A DNA stretch of 64,000 nucleotides from Epiperipatus broadwayi (lineage: Eukaryota; Onychophora; Udeonychophora; Euonychophora; Peripatidae), in the NCBI GenBank assembly GCA_028023455.1, contig JAQFVV010000055.1, positions 6,664,030 through 6,728,029 on the forward strand, read 5' to 3'. This document shows, one piece after another, positions 58,501-63,316 of the stretch; position 1 is the stretch's first letter, and every line of letters begins with the position of its first letter. Made by a program: the position numbers and the translations under genes. The notes beneath the pieces are model-generated. The model was not told the origin of the DNA, ran no database searches, and saw only the letters and a program-made list of their open reading frames with translations.

Positions 58501-59691
58501 TTTATATAAAAATGCGACTCTGTCACAGCAAGAACAAGAAGAGCCAATAGCATAAGTTTATGATAGAAGCATCCCTATACTGATCTACACGGAAGCTAAA
58601 CTCTCCATACAGTAGTGCCATTCAGTGCAAGCCAGAGTAATCAATGGATGCAAGATTTGTGCATAAAATTCCTATCTAGTGCCTACTCATCCAATATCTG
58701 CAGACTAGTTTCTAGATTGTGGATTTCATCAGTGAGAAGCCTTTGATCTGAGAGCACAAACTTTCCTGTATCCATTGATTATTCTGGCTTGCACTGAGTG
58801 GCGCTACTGTATGGAGAGTGTAGCCTCTGTGTAAACAGCTTGGTAAGCATAAAGAATGGTGATCATGTGATGTTTAGTGGTTCTATACTGATTTAAGTGA
58901 ATGAATTTTAAAAAAGCTTCAACAACAGAAATAAAAGCTTTGTTTGATGACTAATATCCTATATAGTTTGATACAGCAATAGAGTTTCAGACTCTGCAAC
59001 TTAAGATTCAAGAATTGTTCCCAGTTCTCACCTGCCCAAACTTTTTATGAATACCCAAGCAATAAAGCATTTGATTATTTGCCCCGTGTGGTTTTATGCA
59101 GCAGTAGAGTTACAGAATCTGAAGCTTAAGACTTCCACTTTTTGAACTTTTTATGAAACCCTGAACAGTTAGCGCCATCTATTTTCACTTGCAGATATTA
59201 AGTCATCAGTGATTCCAGACTTTAAAGATAGATGTCACTATTCTATAATACTCAGAATATAAACTAAGATCAGTTATGAGATATTTAATAAATATTTAAG
59301 AGTATACTTACTTGTCCCTTGACTAAAGGCTTTCTATTATTTGTTAATTTTACTTTATCAAAACCAATCACTACTTGATTTAACCATTGTTTTCCAGTAG
59401 CTGGGGAATCTGGATGAATATAAATATTTGACCCACTGAGAGGATCGCCATTTCCTGCTACTGTCCACTGGGAACTAAATAGTTACAACGTAAAAAAAAT
59501 ATTCAGTTTATTCAGTTTTATATATTTACTTATTTAAAGCCACTAAATTATAAAAATAGACAAAACATACTCACCATTGGTAGAAATATCGATATCTCTT
59601 ATCATCCAAAGAAACTATATCCATATATATGATGTAATGAGATATTGGATCTAAACCACTCACATTAACTTTTAATGAAGGGAACATGCGT
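28172..59691 (-). CDS. T-box transcription factor, Tbx15/18/22 class (5' end not in window)
   Basis: A nuclear DNA-binding regulator of development; the class represses or activates targets through a T-box bound to TCACACCT-like sites. Six exons (59575-59691, 59312-59474, 43326-43487, 43175-43239, 34232-34332, 28172-28524) join without frame error into 319 codons. Visible T-box marks: [68 protein letters not shown] and [16 protein letters not shown]. Class evidence: WTVAGNGD (VAGNAD in TBX15), QNQQIT, and the linker [15 protein letters not shown], like GRNRxGLEAxxExYAF of Tbx15/18/22. Odd points: one extra residue in QVVIGFDK, Cys before SQW, and a short C-terminal tail (about 150 residues after the T-box). 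The T-box N-terminus and start codon are missing. Confidence 0.88.
28641..28947 (+). mobile_element. Foldback element, copy 4
   Basis: Flanked by a perfect 11-bp direct repeat AATAATCAGTG (28630-28640 and 28948-28958). 5' end ACCAATAAACATCACATGAT, 3' end GAGAGTTTTGCCTGTTTT. The middle is shortened relative to copy 1. It lies in the last intron of the T-box gene, close to the terminal exon. Confidence 0.82.
28960..29910. other. Intronic DNA, no gene
   Basis: AT-rich. The stretch near 29390-29470 ('gccaaaggcaagacc', 'cagtctggagatggg') may be an old scrap of the foldback core. Nothing else was recognised. Confidence 0.35.
29911..31262. mobile_element. Inverted-repeat element with an internally amplified subterminal unit
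   Basis: The left end (AATTACTAAGACAATAAAGC, 29911 on) reappears inverted at the right end (...GGCTTCATTGTCTTAGTAA, ending about 31262). The match continues inwards for about 115 bp, through one whole unit of the minisatellite. A second inner inverted pair, 'cctttatctatggtctgat' (31012-31030) with its complement (31107-31125), surrounds a short centre. It is non-autonomous with no ORF. Related pieces lie at 31265-31490, 44195-44410 and 26990-27062. The target duplication is unclear. Confidence 0.65.
29955..31000 (+). repeat. Minisatellite, 14 units of about 75 bp, with higher-order order
   Basis: The consensus unit runs from 'aacacaaatgtagataa' through 'caacccttaagccatc' and 'cctgtagtcaaggcaac' to 'tatcatt'. 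Variant units recur in order: one with a 4-base deletion plus TTGCATCC (starting 30029 and again near 30327), then one with CAACAC and a 3-base deletion, then CCCTTAAG, then CCCTGAAG. This makes a higher-order repeat of four units, about 297 bp, present twice. The last six units are nearly homogeneous. There are no spacers, so this is not a CRISPR array. Confidence 0.9.
31265..31490 (+). repeat. Half copy of the 29.9-kb element family
   Basis: Shares 'ccttggtcaagttg.aaact', 'tctatataaatat', 'cagaccatagataaaggtg' and 'accacctttatt' with the inner part of 29911-31262, and 'attatttattagtctgc' with 44200-44410. It directly abuts the larger element. Confidence 0.55.
31550..31977 (+). repeat. Degenerate repeat cluster with TGACGTG and CGATCTTAATT words
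   Basis: About nine occurrences of (C/A)GATCTTAATT or near variants (for example 31564, 31649, 31779, 31859) alternate with TGACGTG, GACGTGTACGCC or close variants (31592, 31607, 31847, 31942). Spacing is irregular, 30-80 bases. The segment is richer in CG dinucleotides than its surroundings. TGACGTG matches the core bound by CREB/ATF bZIP factors; a regulatory role is inference only. Confidence 0.5.
31980..33480. other. Intronic DNA, no gene
   Basis: Bases 32090-32200 ('aaggctg', 'cagccaatcagatgt.atgatgg') resemble 47550-47625 ('gacagccaatcaaatgtaataatg'). A GA-rich run lies at 32763-32784. Otherwise nothing. Confidence 0.4.
33490..34060 (+). repeat. Two old fragments of the foldback core
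   Basis: Bases 33490-33590 ('agatccaaagcttctactgatgaaagcc', 'gctagaaactagtctgagg') and 33990-34060 ('cactgatgaaaaccataagccagaaactaatctgg') each keep only the conserved core of the foldback family, without ends. They are more diverged than the bounded copies, so older. Confidence 0.5.
34232..34332 (-). CDS. T-box gene, fifth visible exon (linker)
   Basis: 101 bp; acceptor ttttAG, donor GTAATA. Completes the Arg codon of the fourth exon and encodes [20 protein letters not shown], then [13 protein letters not shown]. The [10 protein letters not shown] part is the class-diagnostic extension right after the T-box. Confidence 0.85.
34506..34670. repeat. Intronic hairpin near a T-box splice acceptor
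   Basis: The left arm 'aaatgtaatttatccactactttgaacac' (from 34506) is complemented by the right arm ending near 34670. The inner parts 'cagagccacatt' / 'aatgtggttctg' close the hairpin around 34583. On the transcribed (minus) strand it would fold about 175 bases upstream of the acceptor of the fifth visible exon. Confidence 0.7.
34764..34863 (+). mobile_element. tRNA-like short SINE (SINE-1), copy 3
   Basis: Body 'aagcattggtagtcaagaggtcag', anticodon-arm-like 'acagctgctttacaaggagttgt', 'cgggttcgcttcccagc', 'gatgctataacacataagg' and an A-rich tail. The family match is clear, but no convincing target duplication was found. Confidence 0.7.
35030..35600. mobile_element. Head-to-head pair of SINE-2 copies
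   Basis: The minus-strand copy covers about 35030-35285 (complement of B-box at 'gaattggacctggatct'). The plus-strand copy covers about 35290-35600 and has its tRNA-like head duplicated: GCTCAATTAGTTAC... and GCTCAATTGGTTAC... each followed by 'ctttaaaatctgatattca' and a 'ccaggttca' B-box. Ends carry the common tail 'gacattcagttcttaatattagatgatggaaat' and its complement. The pair forms a long inverted repeat inside the intron. Confidence 0.65.
35838..36306 (-). mobile_element. Foldback element, copy 5 (long)
   Basis: On the minus strand it contains the full middle part seen in copy 1: 'gtgatcatgtgatgttta', 'ccaaagacaccaaaatg', 'tgagttcagatctata', then the core and 'tggtggcactactgtatgga'. Both ends carry the same 26-base stretch (AACAGCATGTGTAAGCATAT...), so either the copy has an unusually long target duplication or it is part of a tandem dimer. 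Confidence 0.7.
36650..36894 (+). pseudogene. RTE-type LINE, C-terminal fragment
   Basis: The frame before 36700 reads [16 protein letters not shown]. After a frame change, the ORF at 36676-36894 reads [33 protein letters not shown] and [11 protein letters not shown]. KxxWxGHIAR, RPRGRPxxRWxDD(I/V)KKxAG and W...AxDRxxWR are the signature end of RTE-clade LINE proteins. It is 5' truncated and frame-shifted. Confidence 0.75.
36895..37600. other. Intronic DNA, no supported gene
   Basis: A 70-codon minus-strand frame at 37212-37424 has a hydrophobic stretch ([17 protein letters not shown]) but no splice context or family match. It is left unassigned. Confidence 0.3.
37600..38010 (+). repeat. Degenerate tandem repeat of about 80 bp
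   Basis: Words 'cagcagcgggatttgcgac' / 'cagtagcggtatttccgat' / 'gtggcggcggacat' / 'gaggcggagtg' recur, each followed by 'aatacatttatttga'-like AT-rich sequence (37690-37720, 37775-37800, 37940-37965). The units are well diverged. Confidence 0.45.
38061..38366 (+). CDS. CpG-rich ORF, 101 codons, unknown
   Basis: The frame starts [19 protein letters not shown] and includes [52 protein letters not shown] and [13 protein letters not shown], ending TAA/ATT-rich after DYDEI. Amino-acid use is balanced, unlike chance frames here. Its DNA has many CG dinucleotides and much higher GC than the flanks. Upstream in-frame sequence lacks an obvious acceptor; the ATG at 38061 is the first reasonable start. 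I do not recognise a family. It lies in a T-box intron on the opposite strand, behind a degenerate tandem repeat. It could be a small gene, a transposon fragment or captured DNA. Confidence 0.35.
   Translation: MAVYRNCNAANGFIRISDWSLPRSDEVRCHISITRDKRYVVRFAGWLHDIVKSYGSTHYARLCRTTGVNFNPEESGNFTAEWVIVSLKRNTCILIIDYDEI
38370..40160. other. Intronic DNA, one hairpin
   Basis: No gene. Bases 39789-39826 form a hairpin (GTGAAACTTAAGATTCG with CGAATCTTACTGTTTCAAC) just after TTTGGGCGGGATA at about 39749, a patch richer in CG than its surroundings. Confidence 0.4.
40167..40530 (+). repeat. Tandem repeat, three units of about 110-127 bp
   Basis: Units start at about 40167, 40277 and 40404. Each runs 'aatgaaggaagattgcatggattg', 'catttaatattaag', 'gaaaagatgaagagacaattg', 'ttaaaaaaataaacttgtac' and 'aggcacaaatg'. 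Minor insertions account for the length differences. Confidence 0.75.
41140..42060 (+). pseudogene. RTE-type LINE, 5' half of reverse transcriptase
   Basis: Readable pieces in order: [19 protein letters not shown] (RT motif with KxGKAPGxD decayed), [11 protein letters not shown], an equivalent of YRPISLL near 41660-41690, and [20 protein letters not shown] with VIEKK. These correspond to the finger and motif A region of RTE-clade reverse transcriptase (QAGFRKGxSTxDHI). Many stops and frameshifts; dead. The catalytic YADD part is not here. Confidence 0.65.
42300..42517 (+). mobile_element. Foldback element, copy 6 (5' truncated)
   Basis: Begins inside the element at 'aaatggagataaaaggtggctgctgg' and runs through the core ('ctcctcactgacgaaactagtctgggg', with a small deletion) to the 3' end GTGAGTTTTGCCTGTTTTTA. 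Truncation at one end only is what incomplete reverse transcription would give. Confidence 0.7.
43175..43239 (-). CDS. T-box gene, fourth visible exon
   Basis: 65 bp; acceptor taacAG, donor GTATAT. Encodes [19 protein letters not shown] and KN, the C-terminal DNA-contacting helix of the T-box. The intron before it is 86 bp. Confidence 0.92.
43326..43487 (-). CDS. T-box gene, third visible exon
   Basis: Exactly 54 codons, phase 0 at both ends, acceptor aaatAG and donor GTACTT. Encodes [18 protein letters not shown], an acidic loop [10 protein letters not shown], then [18 protein letters not shown]. The exon break directly after YQNQQ is a position often used by T-box genes. A 15.8-kb intron separates it from the previous exon. 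Confidence 0.93.
43972..44179 (+). mobile_element. Foldback element, copy 7 (internally deleted)
   Basis: Flanked by a 15-bp direct repeat with one mismatch, ATAATGTTAYAATTG (43957-43971 and 44180-44194). 5' end TTAAACCATTAAACATCACA, 3' end GAGAGTTTTGCCTGTTTTA. The core is lost; what remains is nearly a plain inverted repeat. Confidence 0.82.
44195..44410 (+). repeat. Fragment of the 29.9-kb element family
   Basis: Shares 'actatttattagtctgc', 'gtttatttaaacttctttg', 'tggtcaaattgcaatcttt', 'gataaaggtg' and 'gttgccttgacaacag' with 31265-31490 and the unit of the minisatellite, but here the unit is not amplified. Confidence 0.55.
44411..46340. repeat. Non-coding DNA with local duplications
   Basis: Two pairs of direct duplications: 44930-45040 with 45085-45200 ('ataatcttartagtgatgaactttgctt' and following), and 45945-46030 with 46205-46270 ('taaggattaa', 'gaaagaga', 'aaaagactcatta'). 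46087-46098 holds TGCATGCGCACA, similar to an NRF-1-type site. No gene. Confidence 0.45.
46350..47550. repeat. Direct repeats flanking an unidentified coding remnant
   Basis: Bases about 46350-46555 and about 47385-47545 are diverged direct copies (shared: 'tcaccacacagg.aaaacttaat', 'aagaaact', 'ctcttataaatattaga.aattcaa.ttttttaaa'). They lie about 1.03 kb apart, and between them is the open frame 46951-47367. The layout could be a tandem segmental duplication or a degraded element with terminal direct repeats. Confidence 0.5.
46951..47367 (-). pseudogene. Unidentified coding remnant (CxxC motif)
   Basis: The minus-strand frame is open after a TAG at about 47374. It has [56 protein letters not shown], then [18 protein letters not shown] and [14 protein letters not shown] before becoming Ile-rich. 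The first about 105 codons look like real protein with higher GC; the tail looks like read-through. No ATG starts it and there is no clean acceptor. I do not recognise the family. CTEC plus ACF might be a zinc site. Lying inside a T-box intron on the same strand, it may be an exon-like remnant or a transposon piece. Confidence 0.35.
47551..49640. other. Very AT-rich intronic DNA
   Basis: Holds G-runs at about 48848-48856 and 49022-49032 and many short A/T runs. No gene or clear repeat except the 32.1-kb-like scrap at 47550-47625. Confidence 0.4.
49644..49995 (+). pseudogene. RTE-type LINE, reverse transcriptase catalytic fragment
   Basis: Encodes [50 protein letters not shown], stop, then [18 protein letters not shown] and [18 protein letters not shown] is the catalytic motif C of reverse transcriptase; FRYLGS..SEDGR and IKxRIAxAK follow it in RTE LINEs. 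Only about 115 codons are left, interrupted by one TGA; both ends are truncated. Confidence 0.8.
49996..50924. other. Intronic DNA, nothing certain
   Basis: Possible scrap of family C at about 50340-50440 ('gattcaagttctagtgaaccc', 'atgagtatctagctatt'). No gene. Confidence 0.35.
50925..51525 (+). repeat. Dispersed repeats, families C and D
   Basis: Family C at 50925-51185 ('agctggatacccattt', 'aattcgtattcaagtaataggcagggcagg'). Family D at 51440-51525 ('gttcgaacaccggaagtgctg', 'atccatggaccttgagcaccgg', 'tctgccatttt'), matching 57600-57675. The 'gttcgaa.cc' word may be a B-box remnant, hinting at tRNA-derived SINEs; unproven. Confidence 0.45.
51590..52060 (-). pseudogene. RTE-type LINE 3' end, minus strand
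   Basis: Antisense copy of the segment at 52960-53480. On the minus strand it carries the 3'-terminal GAAAACCATTGGAAATGATG / ATGATACTTACAAG end and diverged remnants of the RLKW.WAGHI and KRPR segments further upstream. The open frame on the plus strand (51579-52022) is antisense to this and not a gene. Confidence 0.55.
52061..52959. repeat. Non-coding DNA with a tRNA-like SINE scrap
   Basis: Bases 52320-52410 read on the minus strand as 'aacgctgcgcggtctaccacagcgatagagca' followed by A/T-rich sequence, much like the head of the tRNA-like element at 62990-63240. The remainder is AT-rich with no gene. Confidence 0.4.
52960..55135 (-). pseudogene. RTE-type LINE, large minus-strand remnant
   Basis: On the minus strand from 55135 down: [19 protein letters not shown] and a frame-shifted continuation (55113-54900); AFSTVDHI-equivalent with LLREVIER near 54130; a fragment [10 protein letters not shown] near 54050; [20 protein letters not shown] across two frames near 53980; then [21 protein letters not shown] (53790-53850, catalytic FADD changed to FADN); [30 protein letters not shown] (about 53280-53340); and [11 protein letters not shown]. 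Order is RT fingers, palm, then RTE C-terminus. The leading 55135-54900 part belongs after the RT, so a second copy or a rearrangement is joined on. Inactive. Confidence 0.75.
55136..56099. other. Intronic DNA, nothing recognised
   Basis: Two minus-strand frames (55262-55486 and 55477-55737) have no motif and no splice context. No clear repeat. Confidence 0.35.
56100..56480 (+). repeat. Dispersed repeat, family C, best copy
   Basis: Landmarks: 'ggtaaaagataagacaccatttaaatagctc', 'gaaggcctcttgaacaacctccc', 'atagagcagg', 'caccaggcttgtcaataatc', 'tttactgaccagtaatgaattgggt', 'gctgagttcgaatccaagtgataagcatggcaggca' and 'cttatctggatatc'. The GTTCGAATCC word matches the pol III B-box. No A-tail or target duplication was found. 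Confidence 0.55.
56481..57589. other. Intronic DNA, nothing recognised
   Basis: Short CA-rich run near 56528-56542. No gene or repeat I can name. Confidence 0.35.
57590..58345 (+). repeat. Dispersed repeats, families D and C
   Basis: Family D at 57600-57675 ('gggagcaccggaagtgacagggctggctg', 'tggatcttgagctt', 'gccattctaccac'). Family C at 57945-58345 ('ggtaaaaggtaaa', 'aaatagctta', 'gacctctctacagac', 'gacttgtcagttactgaat', 'actgaccaatgtgag', 'ttcaaactcaagtcattgg', 'ttggatatccagatatta'). Confidence 0.5.
58588..58882 (-). mobile_element. Foldback element, copy 8
   Basis: Flanked by a 13-bp direct repeat with one mismatch, CTATACTGATYTA (58575-58587 and 58883-58895). On the minus strand: 5' end AACCACTAAACATCACATGA, 3' end GGAGAGTTTAGCTTCCGTG. 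A variant subfamily: TTTAGCTTCCGTG replaces TTTTGCCTGTTTTAATA, as in copy 9. It lies 0.4 kb from the T-box exon at 59312. Confidence 0.82.
58896..59311. other. Intron sequence next to a T-box exon
   Basis: Contains a loose direct duplication: 'gatacagcaatagagtttcagactctgcaacttaagat' near 58970 resembles 'atgcagcagtagagttacagaatctgaagcttaagac' near 59096. Nothing else. Confidence 0.4.
59312..59474 (-). CDS. T-box gene, second visible exon
   Basis: Acceptor tatttAG, donor GTAAGT. Encodes the [15 protein letters not shown] segment, [17 protein letters not shown] and [25 protein letters not shown] has one residue more than the usual V-(I/V)-S-F-D-K. The intron to the previous exon is only 100 bp. 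Confidence 0.92.
59575..59691 (-). CDS. T-box gene, first visible exon
   Basis: Acceptor ttttAG before 59691 and donor GTGAGT after 59575. It begins inside a codon whose last base is A (probably the first Arg of RRMFP) and encodes [19 protein letters not shown] then [16 protein letters not shown]. This is the beta-strand region whose Arg and Lys contact DNA in known T-boxes. It ends in phase 2. Confidence 0.92.
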
Positions 59692-60283
59692 CTAAAACAT
59701 AAACAAAGTTTAATAATTATAAGTATCAATTCAGGTATTCCTCCTTATTAACATTTTTATTTTATTTTTAAACATAATACTAACTACTTATTTACAGATT
59801 TTTAAGTATTTGCATCCCACCAAAAAAAAGGTACCCCCCCCCCCTATAAAAAAACAAAAAACAAAAACCTTAAAATAGTATTAATTTAATAATTTTTGCA
59901 TACAGCATCTTCTATTTTTTAATTTCAAAGCGCTAAACATGATCACATTTGTTAATAAAATTTATTCAAGTTACGTGAAAATTATGATTCACTTTTTTTA
60001 TTCATTCTGAATTTCAATGCAATATAATATTTCACGTAATAAAATGTCTTCTGTAAACTTTATGGCAAAATAGAAACTACCAATTTAGTAGTGGCGGAAA
60101 AAATAATTGTAAAACATTCTTGAATTGTATTAGAAAGCTTAAAATTTGAAAAGTTCATCTTATAATTTAAAATAGATAATGGTAAATAGGGACAACTGTA
60201 TAAATTAGTCAATTAATAATGAGGAAACTATAGCATTTCTATGAGAGAGGGGAGGGAGTAAAAGTTAGTGAATAATTGTCAAG

Positions 60284-60385
60284 TGTTGGTGACTGAGTGG
60301 TCAGCACAGCTGCCTTACAAGCAGTTGTTCTGGGTTAGGAGTTAGCTTCCCGGCTGATGCTATGACATATATAAAAAAAAATTGC
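60284..60385 (+). mobile_element. tRNA-like short SINE (SINE-1), copy 4
   Basis: Body 'gtgttggtgactgagtggtcagcac', perfect-looking anticodon arm CAGCTGC-CTTACAA-GCAGTTG, diverged B-box region 'gttagcttcccggc', then 'gatgctatgacatatat' and an A-tail. It lies in the intron upstream of the first visible T-box exon. No clear target duplication. Confidence 0.75.
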
Positions 60386-61009
60386 TAGTTTTTTTTTAAT
60401 TATTATTATTACTTTTATTTTTTCAGTAAATGAATGAACATACATACCAAATATGTATCTAAATGTGCTTCCTCAATTTATTATTAATACCATTATTCTT
60501 TTTTTAAAATTTTGTTTATACTATAATCTTAACTTAAATATGAATATCATATACATAAAAATGTGTGTGTATTATAAATATGTGCATGTGAAAGTACTGC
60601 AACTTGCAATTCAGTAAACACTACATATTCTATTGGAATTAAAGGTTATCAAAGCATGAGCTACCATACATTACACACGATGTAAAGGGGGAGGGGTGGA
60701 TCAACATATAGCAGATATTGTAACTTTACATACCTACCCTCCTTCCCAAATTAAGAAAAATATGCAGGATTTCATTACAAAAAAAGAGAAAAAGATGCCA
60801 ACAAACACATTTGGAAAGAGAATTTTCATCTATAATAATTGACAATTTGTTCATCCTCTTTTGGATCATCATCAAACAAACACAAAAGAATTTGATCATT
60901 TCAGCTCCAAATGATATACTAGAGATAGTTTTTGTGCAATGACTATATAAGCCAATTCATAGACCTGACCACTAATATGTCCCGCATGTAGAACACAGTG
61001 ATTATTCTG

Positions 61010-61295
61010 ACATACACAAAGGCTAAACTCTCTGTACAGTAGCGCCACCAGTGCAAACAAGAGTAAACAATGAATGCAAGAAGGTTTTGAACATAAAATC
61101 CCTATCTAGTGCCTACTCATCCAATATCCCCAGACTAGTTTCCAGCTTGTGGCTTTCATCAGTGAGGAGCCTTCGATCTGAGAGCACTGCACCTAGATCT
61201 TAGGATTACTCTGGCTTGCACTATTGGCACTATTGTATGGAGAGATAAACAGCTTGTGTAAAGCATAAGAAATGGTTATCATGTGATGTTTAGTT
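61010..61295 (-). mobile_element. Foldback element, copy 9
   Basis: Flanked by a 9-bp direct repeat ATTATTCTG (61001-61009 and 61296-61304). Minus-strand 5' end ACTAAACATCACATGATAAC, 3' end AGAGAGTTTAGCCTTTGTG. It keeps the core ('ggctcctcactgatgaaagcc', 'gaaactagtctgggg') and belongs to the same variant subfamily as copy 8. Confidence 0.78.
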
Positions 61296-61304
61296 ATTAT
61301 TCTG

Positions 61305-62519
61305 TTTGTTTATTTTGCATGCTGTCTTTTAACTTCTGCAGGAAATTTTTCTTTCTGAAATACTTCAACTCTGTGCCTAATTATAGCTCTTTAATATATT
61401 TTACTCTCCACCATATTTTCACAATAAAAATCATTAATATTACACTTCTTTAGAATGTCTTTGAATATACATATGCATACTTTCTATACTAACAGCAAGC
61501 ACTTAAGTTAAATACATTAATGATTAATACTAGTCATTCATATTAAACAAATGATAAAAATGTGGGCCAATTGAAGAGTGCTGGTTCAGCAAGAATTGCG
61601 TTTTGTAGGTTATTTATCTTTTTCAGGCATATTTATTTATATATTTCAAGAATGTATAGTAGAGGTTAATTTCAAGGATATCTAAAAATATTTATATATC
61701 AAGCCATGTTTTGATACAATCGGCTATCCTCTGGATAATAGAGATCAGTCCAGGATTTTTTCAGGATTTTCTATAGTACACGCAATAACTGAAGTGATTT
61801 GGATGAAAATGTCCAATATAATGGTAATATTAATAGCAGCCAAATATATATATGGAAGAATCCAAAATGTATGTCCACACATATACATTTATTACCATTG
61901 GTAAAAGATGTATGCATACTCTTACTCTAATGATAATTAAAAAAAGATAAGTAAAAAAGACAAGAATTAAAAACAAGGTAAGAAAAAATTAAAAATAGAA
62001 TTTCGCTGTGTCTGTAATCAAAGCATGAAAGTACACACACACACATATATAAAATCTACCTATCATGATTCATGCAGAAAGATGATCAGGTAGCATAAGA
62101 TTCATGATGACTACATCCTAGATTAAAACTAAGTAACTTAAGACATTAAGATGAAGAATATGTAACATGTATGCTTGTGTTAAAATATGTTTTCATACAT
62201 ATATTTGTCTAGAAGTTGCATTAAATATAGAGTGTATTTTTCATGGGTAAAACGCACACATGTATTCCACGTGTGGAACATTTTAACAAGTATTAGCGAC
62301 GTAATTAGGATTTATTACTATCTATTAACGGATGCACCTTAGGAGGGTATCTTCTCAACTGGAATCCAGTTGTGAATCTATTGTTTATTGCAGCTACACC
62401 CCTATAAACAAATATCTAGATTGAAAGTTACAGTCTAAAAGCCCTCACGTGGATAAGAAGTGGTTATCGTAAACGCGAGTAAAACAGATACAACATATGT
62501 TAAGTTCCGTCGATCAAAC
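61305..62519. other. Upstream intron or 5' region, no exon found
   Basis: Searched for the expected N-terminal T-box exon on the minus strand (LWxxFHxxxxEM, KxGR) and found none. Bases 61545-61600 resemble 26820-26895. A CA run lies at 62033-62044. Confidence 0.4.
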
Positions 62520-62663
62520 ACGCATGCGCAAACACAGATAAATGTTTAGTTTTACGCTTAATTAAAGTCTTCAGTTTTAAGCAACAATTTTACGCATGCG
62601 CAAACATAGATAAATGTTTAGTTTTATGCTTAATTAAAGTCTTCAGTTTTAAGCAACAATTTT
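62520..62663 (+). repeat. Two-copy tandem repeat carrying CGCATGCGC
   Basis: Two 72-bp units (62520-62591 and 62592-62663) differ at only a few bases. Each begins ACGCATGCGCAAACA. GCATGCGC is the palindromic core of NRF-1 binding sites (YGCGCAYGCGCR), and the units also hold 'cttaattaaagtcttcagttttaag'. A regulatory role for the T-box gene is only a guess. Confidence 0.6.
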
Positions 62664-62989
62664 ACTCTACGAGTCCCCCATCCGATTCTTTTCCCGTTTT
62701 TTTTTTTTTTAAATTATTTTATATTAAAATGGCTCTTTTTTTAAAAAAAAACCCGCTTCATTTTCCTTTTGTGTGAAAATTTTATTAATTTCACATTATG
62801 TCAGCTAACGTTTACCTGACTTTAACTGATTTCGGTAATTTAATGATTCTAAAACTTTATTGCTAAATTAAAAATGAAAATAACGAAACTAATTTTAAAG
62901 TAATAAGTTTAGAATCGGATCCGGGCATTAACTATTTATGGGCAGTGGGAAAACATTTAACAACGCGGTAAGTATATAAAATAGTCAAT

Positions 62990-63240
62990 GGCTTTATTAC
63001 TCAGGAGTTCATAAGAAATTCGAGCGCCGGAAATGCGTGAATTGGAATCTATCATTGGGCGTTCATAAGAAGTTTGAACAATGGATGTACCAGAATTGGG
63101 GCAAATCGTCAGTAGTTCATAAGAATTTAGAACAAGTGTCAAAACTGAAATCGATCCCGGGATCTTACCCTTCACAGCCTCATGCTCTATCACCGCACTA
63201 AACCACGCAGAGCTCCCAACAATGTCGCCGAGTCTTGGAG
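62990..63240 (-). mobile_element. tRNA-derived SINE fragment (family D)
   Basis: The minus strand reads 'tctgcgtggtttagtgcggtgatagagcatgaggctgtgaagggtaagatcccgggatcgatttc', interpretable as A-box GTGGTTTAGTGCGGTGATAG and B-box-like GGGATCGATTTC. It is followed by 'gacacttg', then blocks with 'ttcttatgaac' repeated three times (63118-63125, 63067-63075, 63005-63015 on the plus strand as 'gttcataagaa'). The 'gccggaaatgcgtga' block ties it to family D copies. Confidence 0.55.
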
Positions 63241-63316
63241 AAAAAACCTGCTTGACCATCATCATCAATTGATATTTTTGAATAATTACATTTTGAATTA
63301 CAAGTGTCAAATTAAC

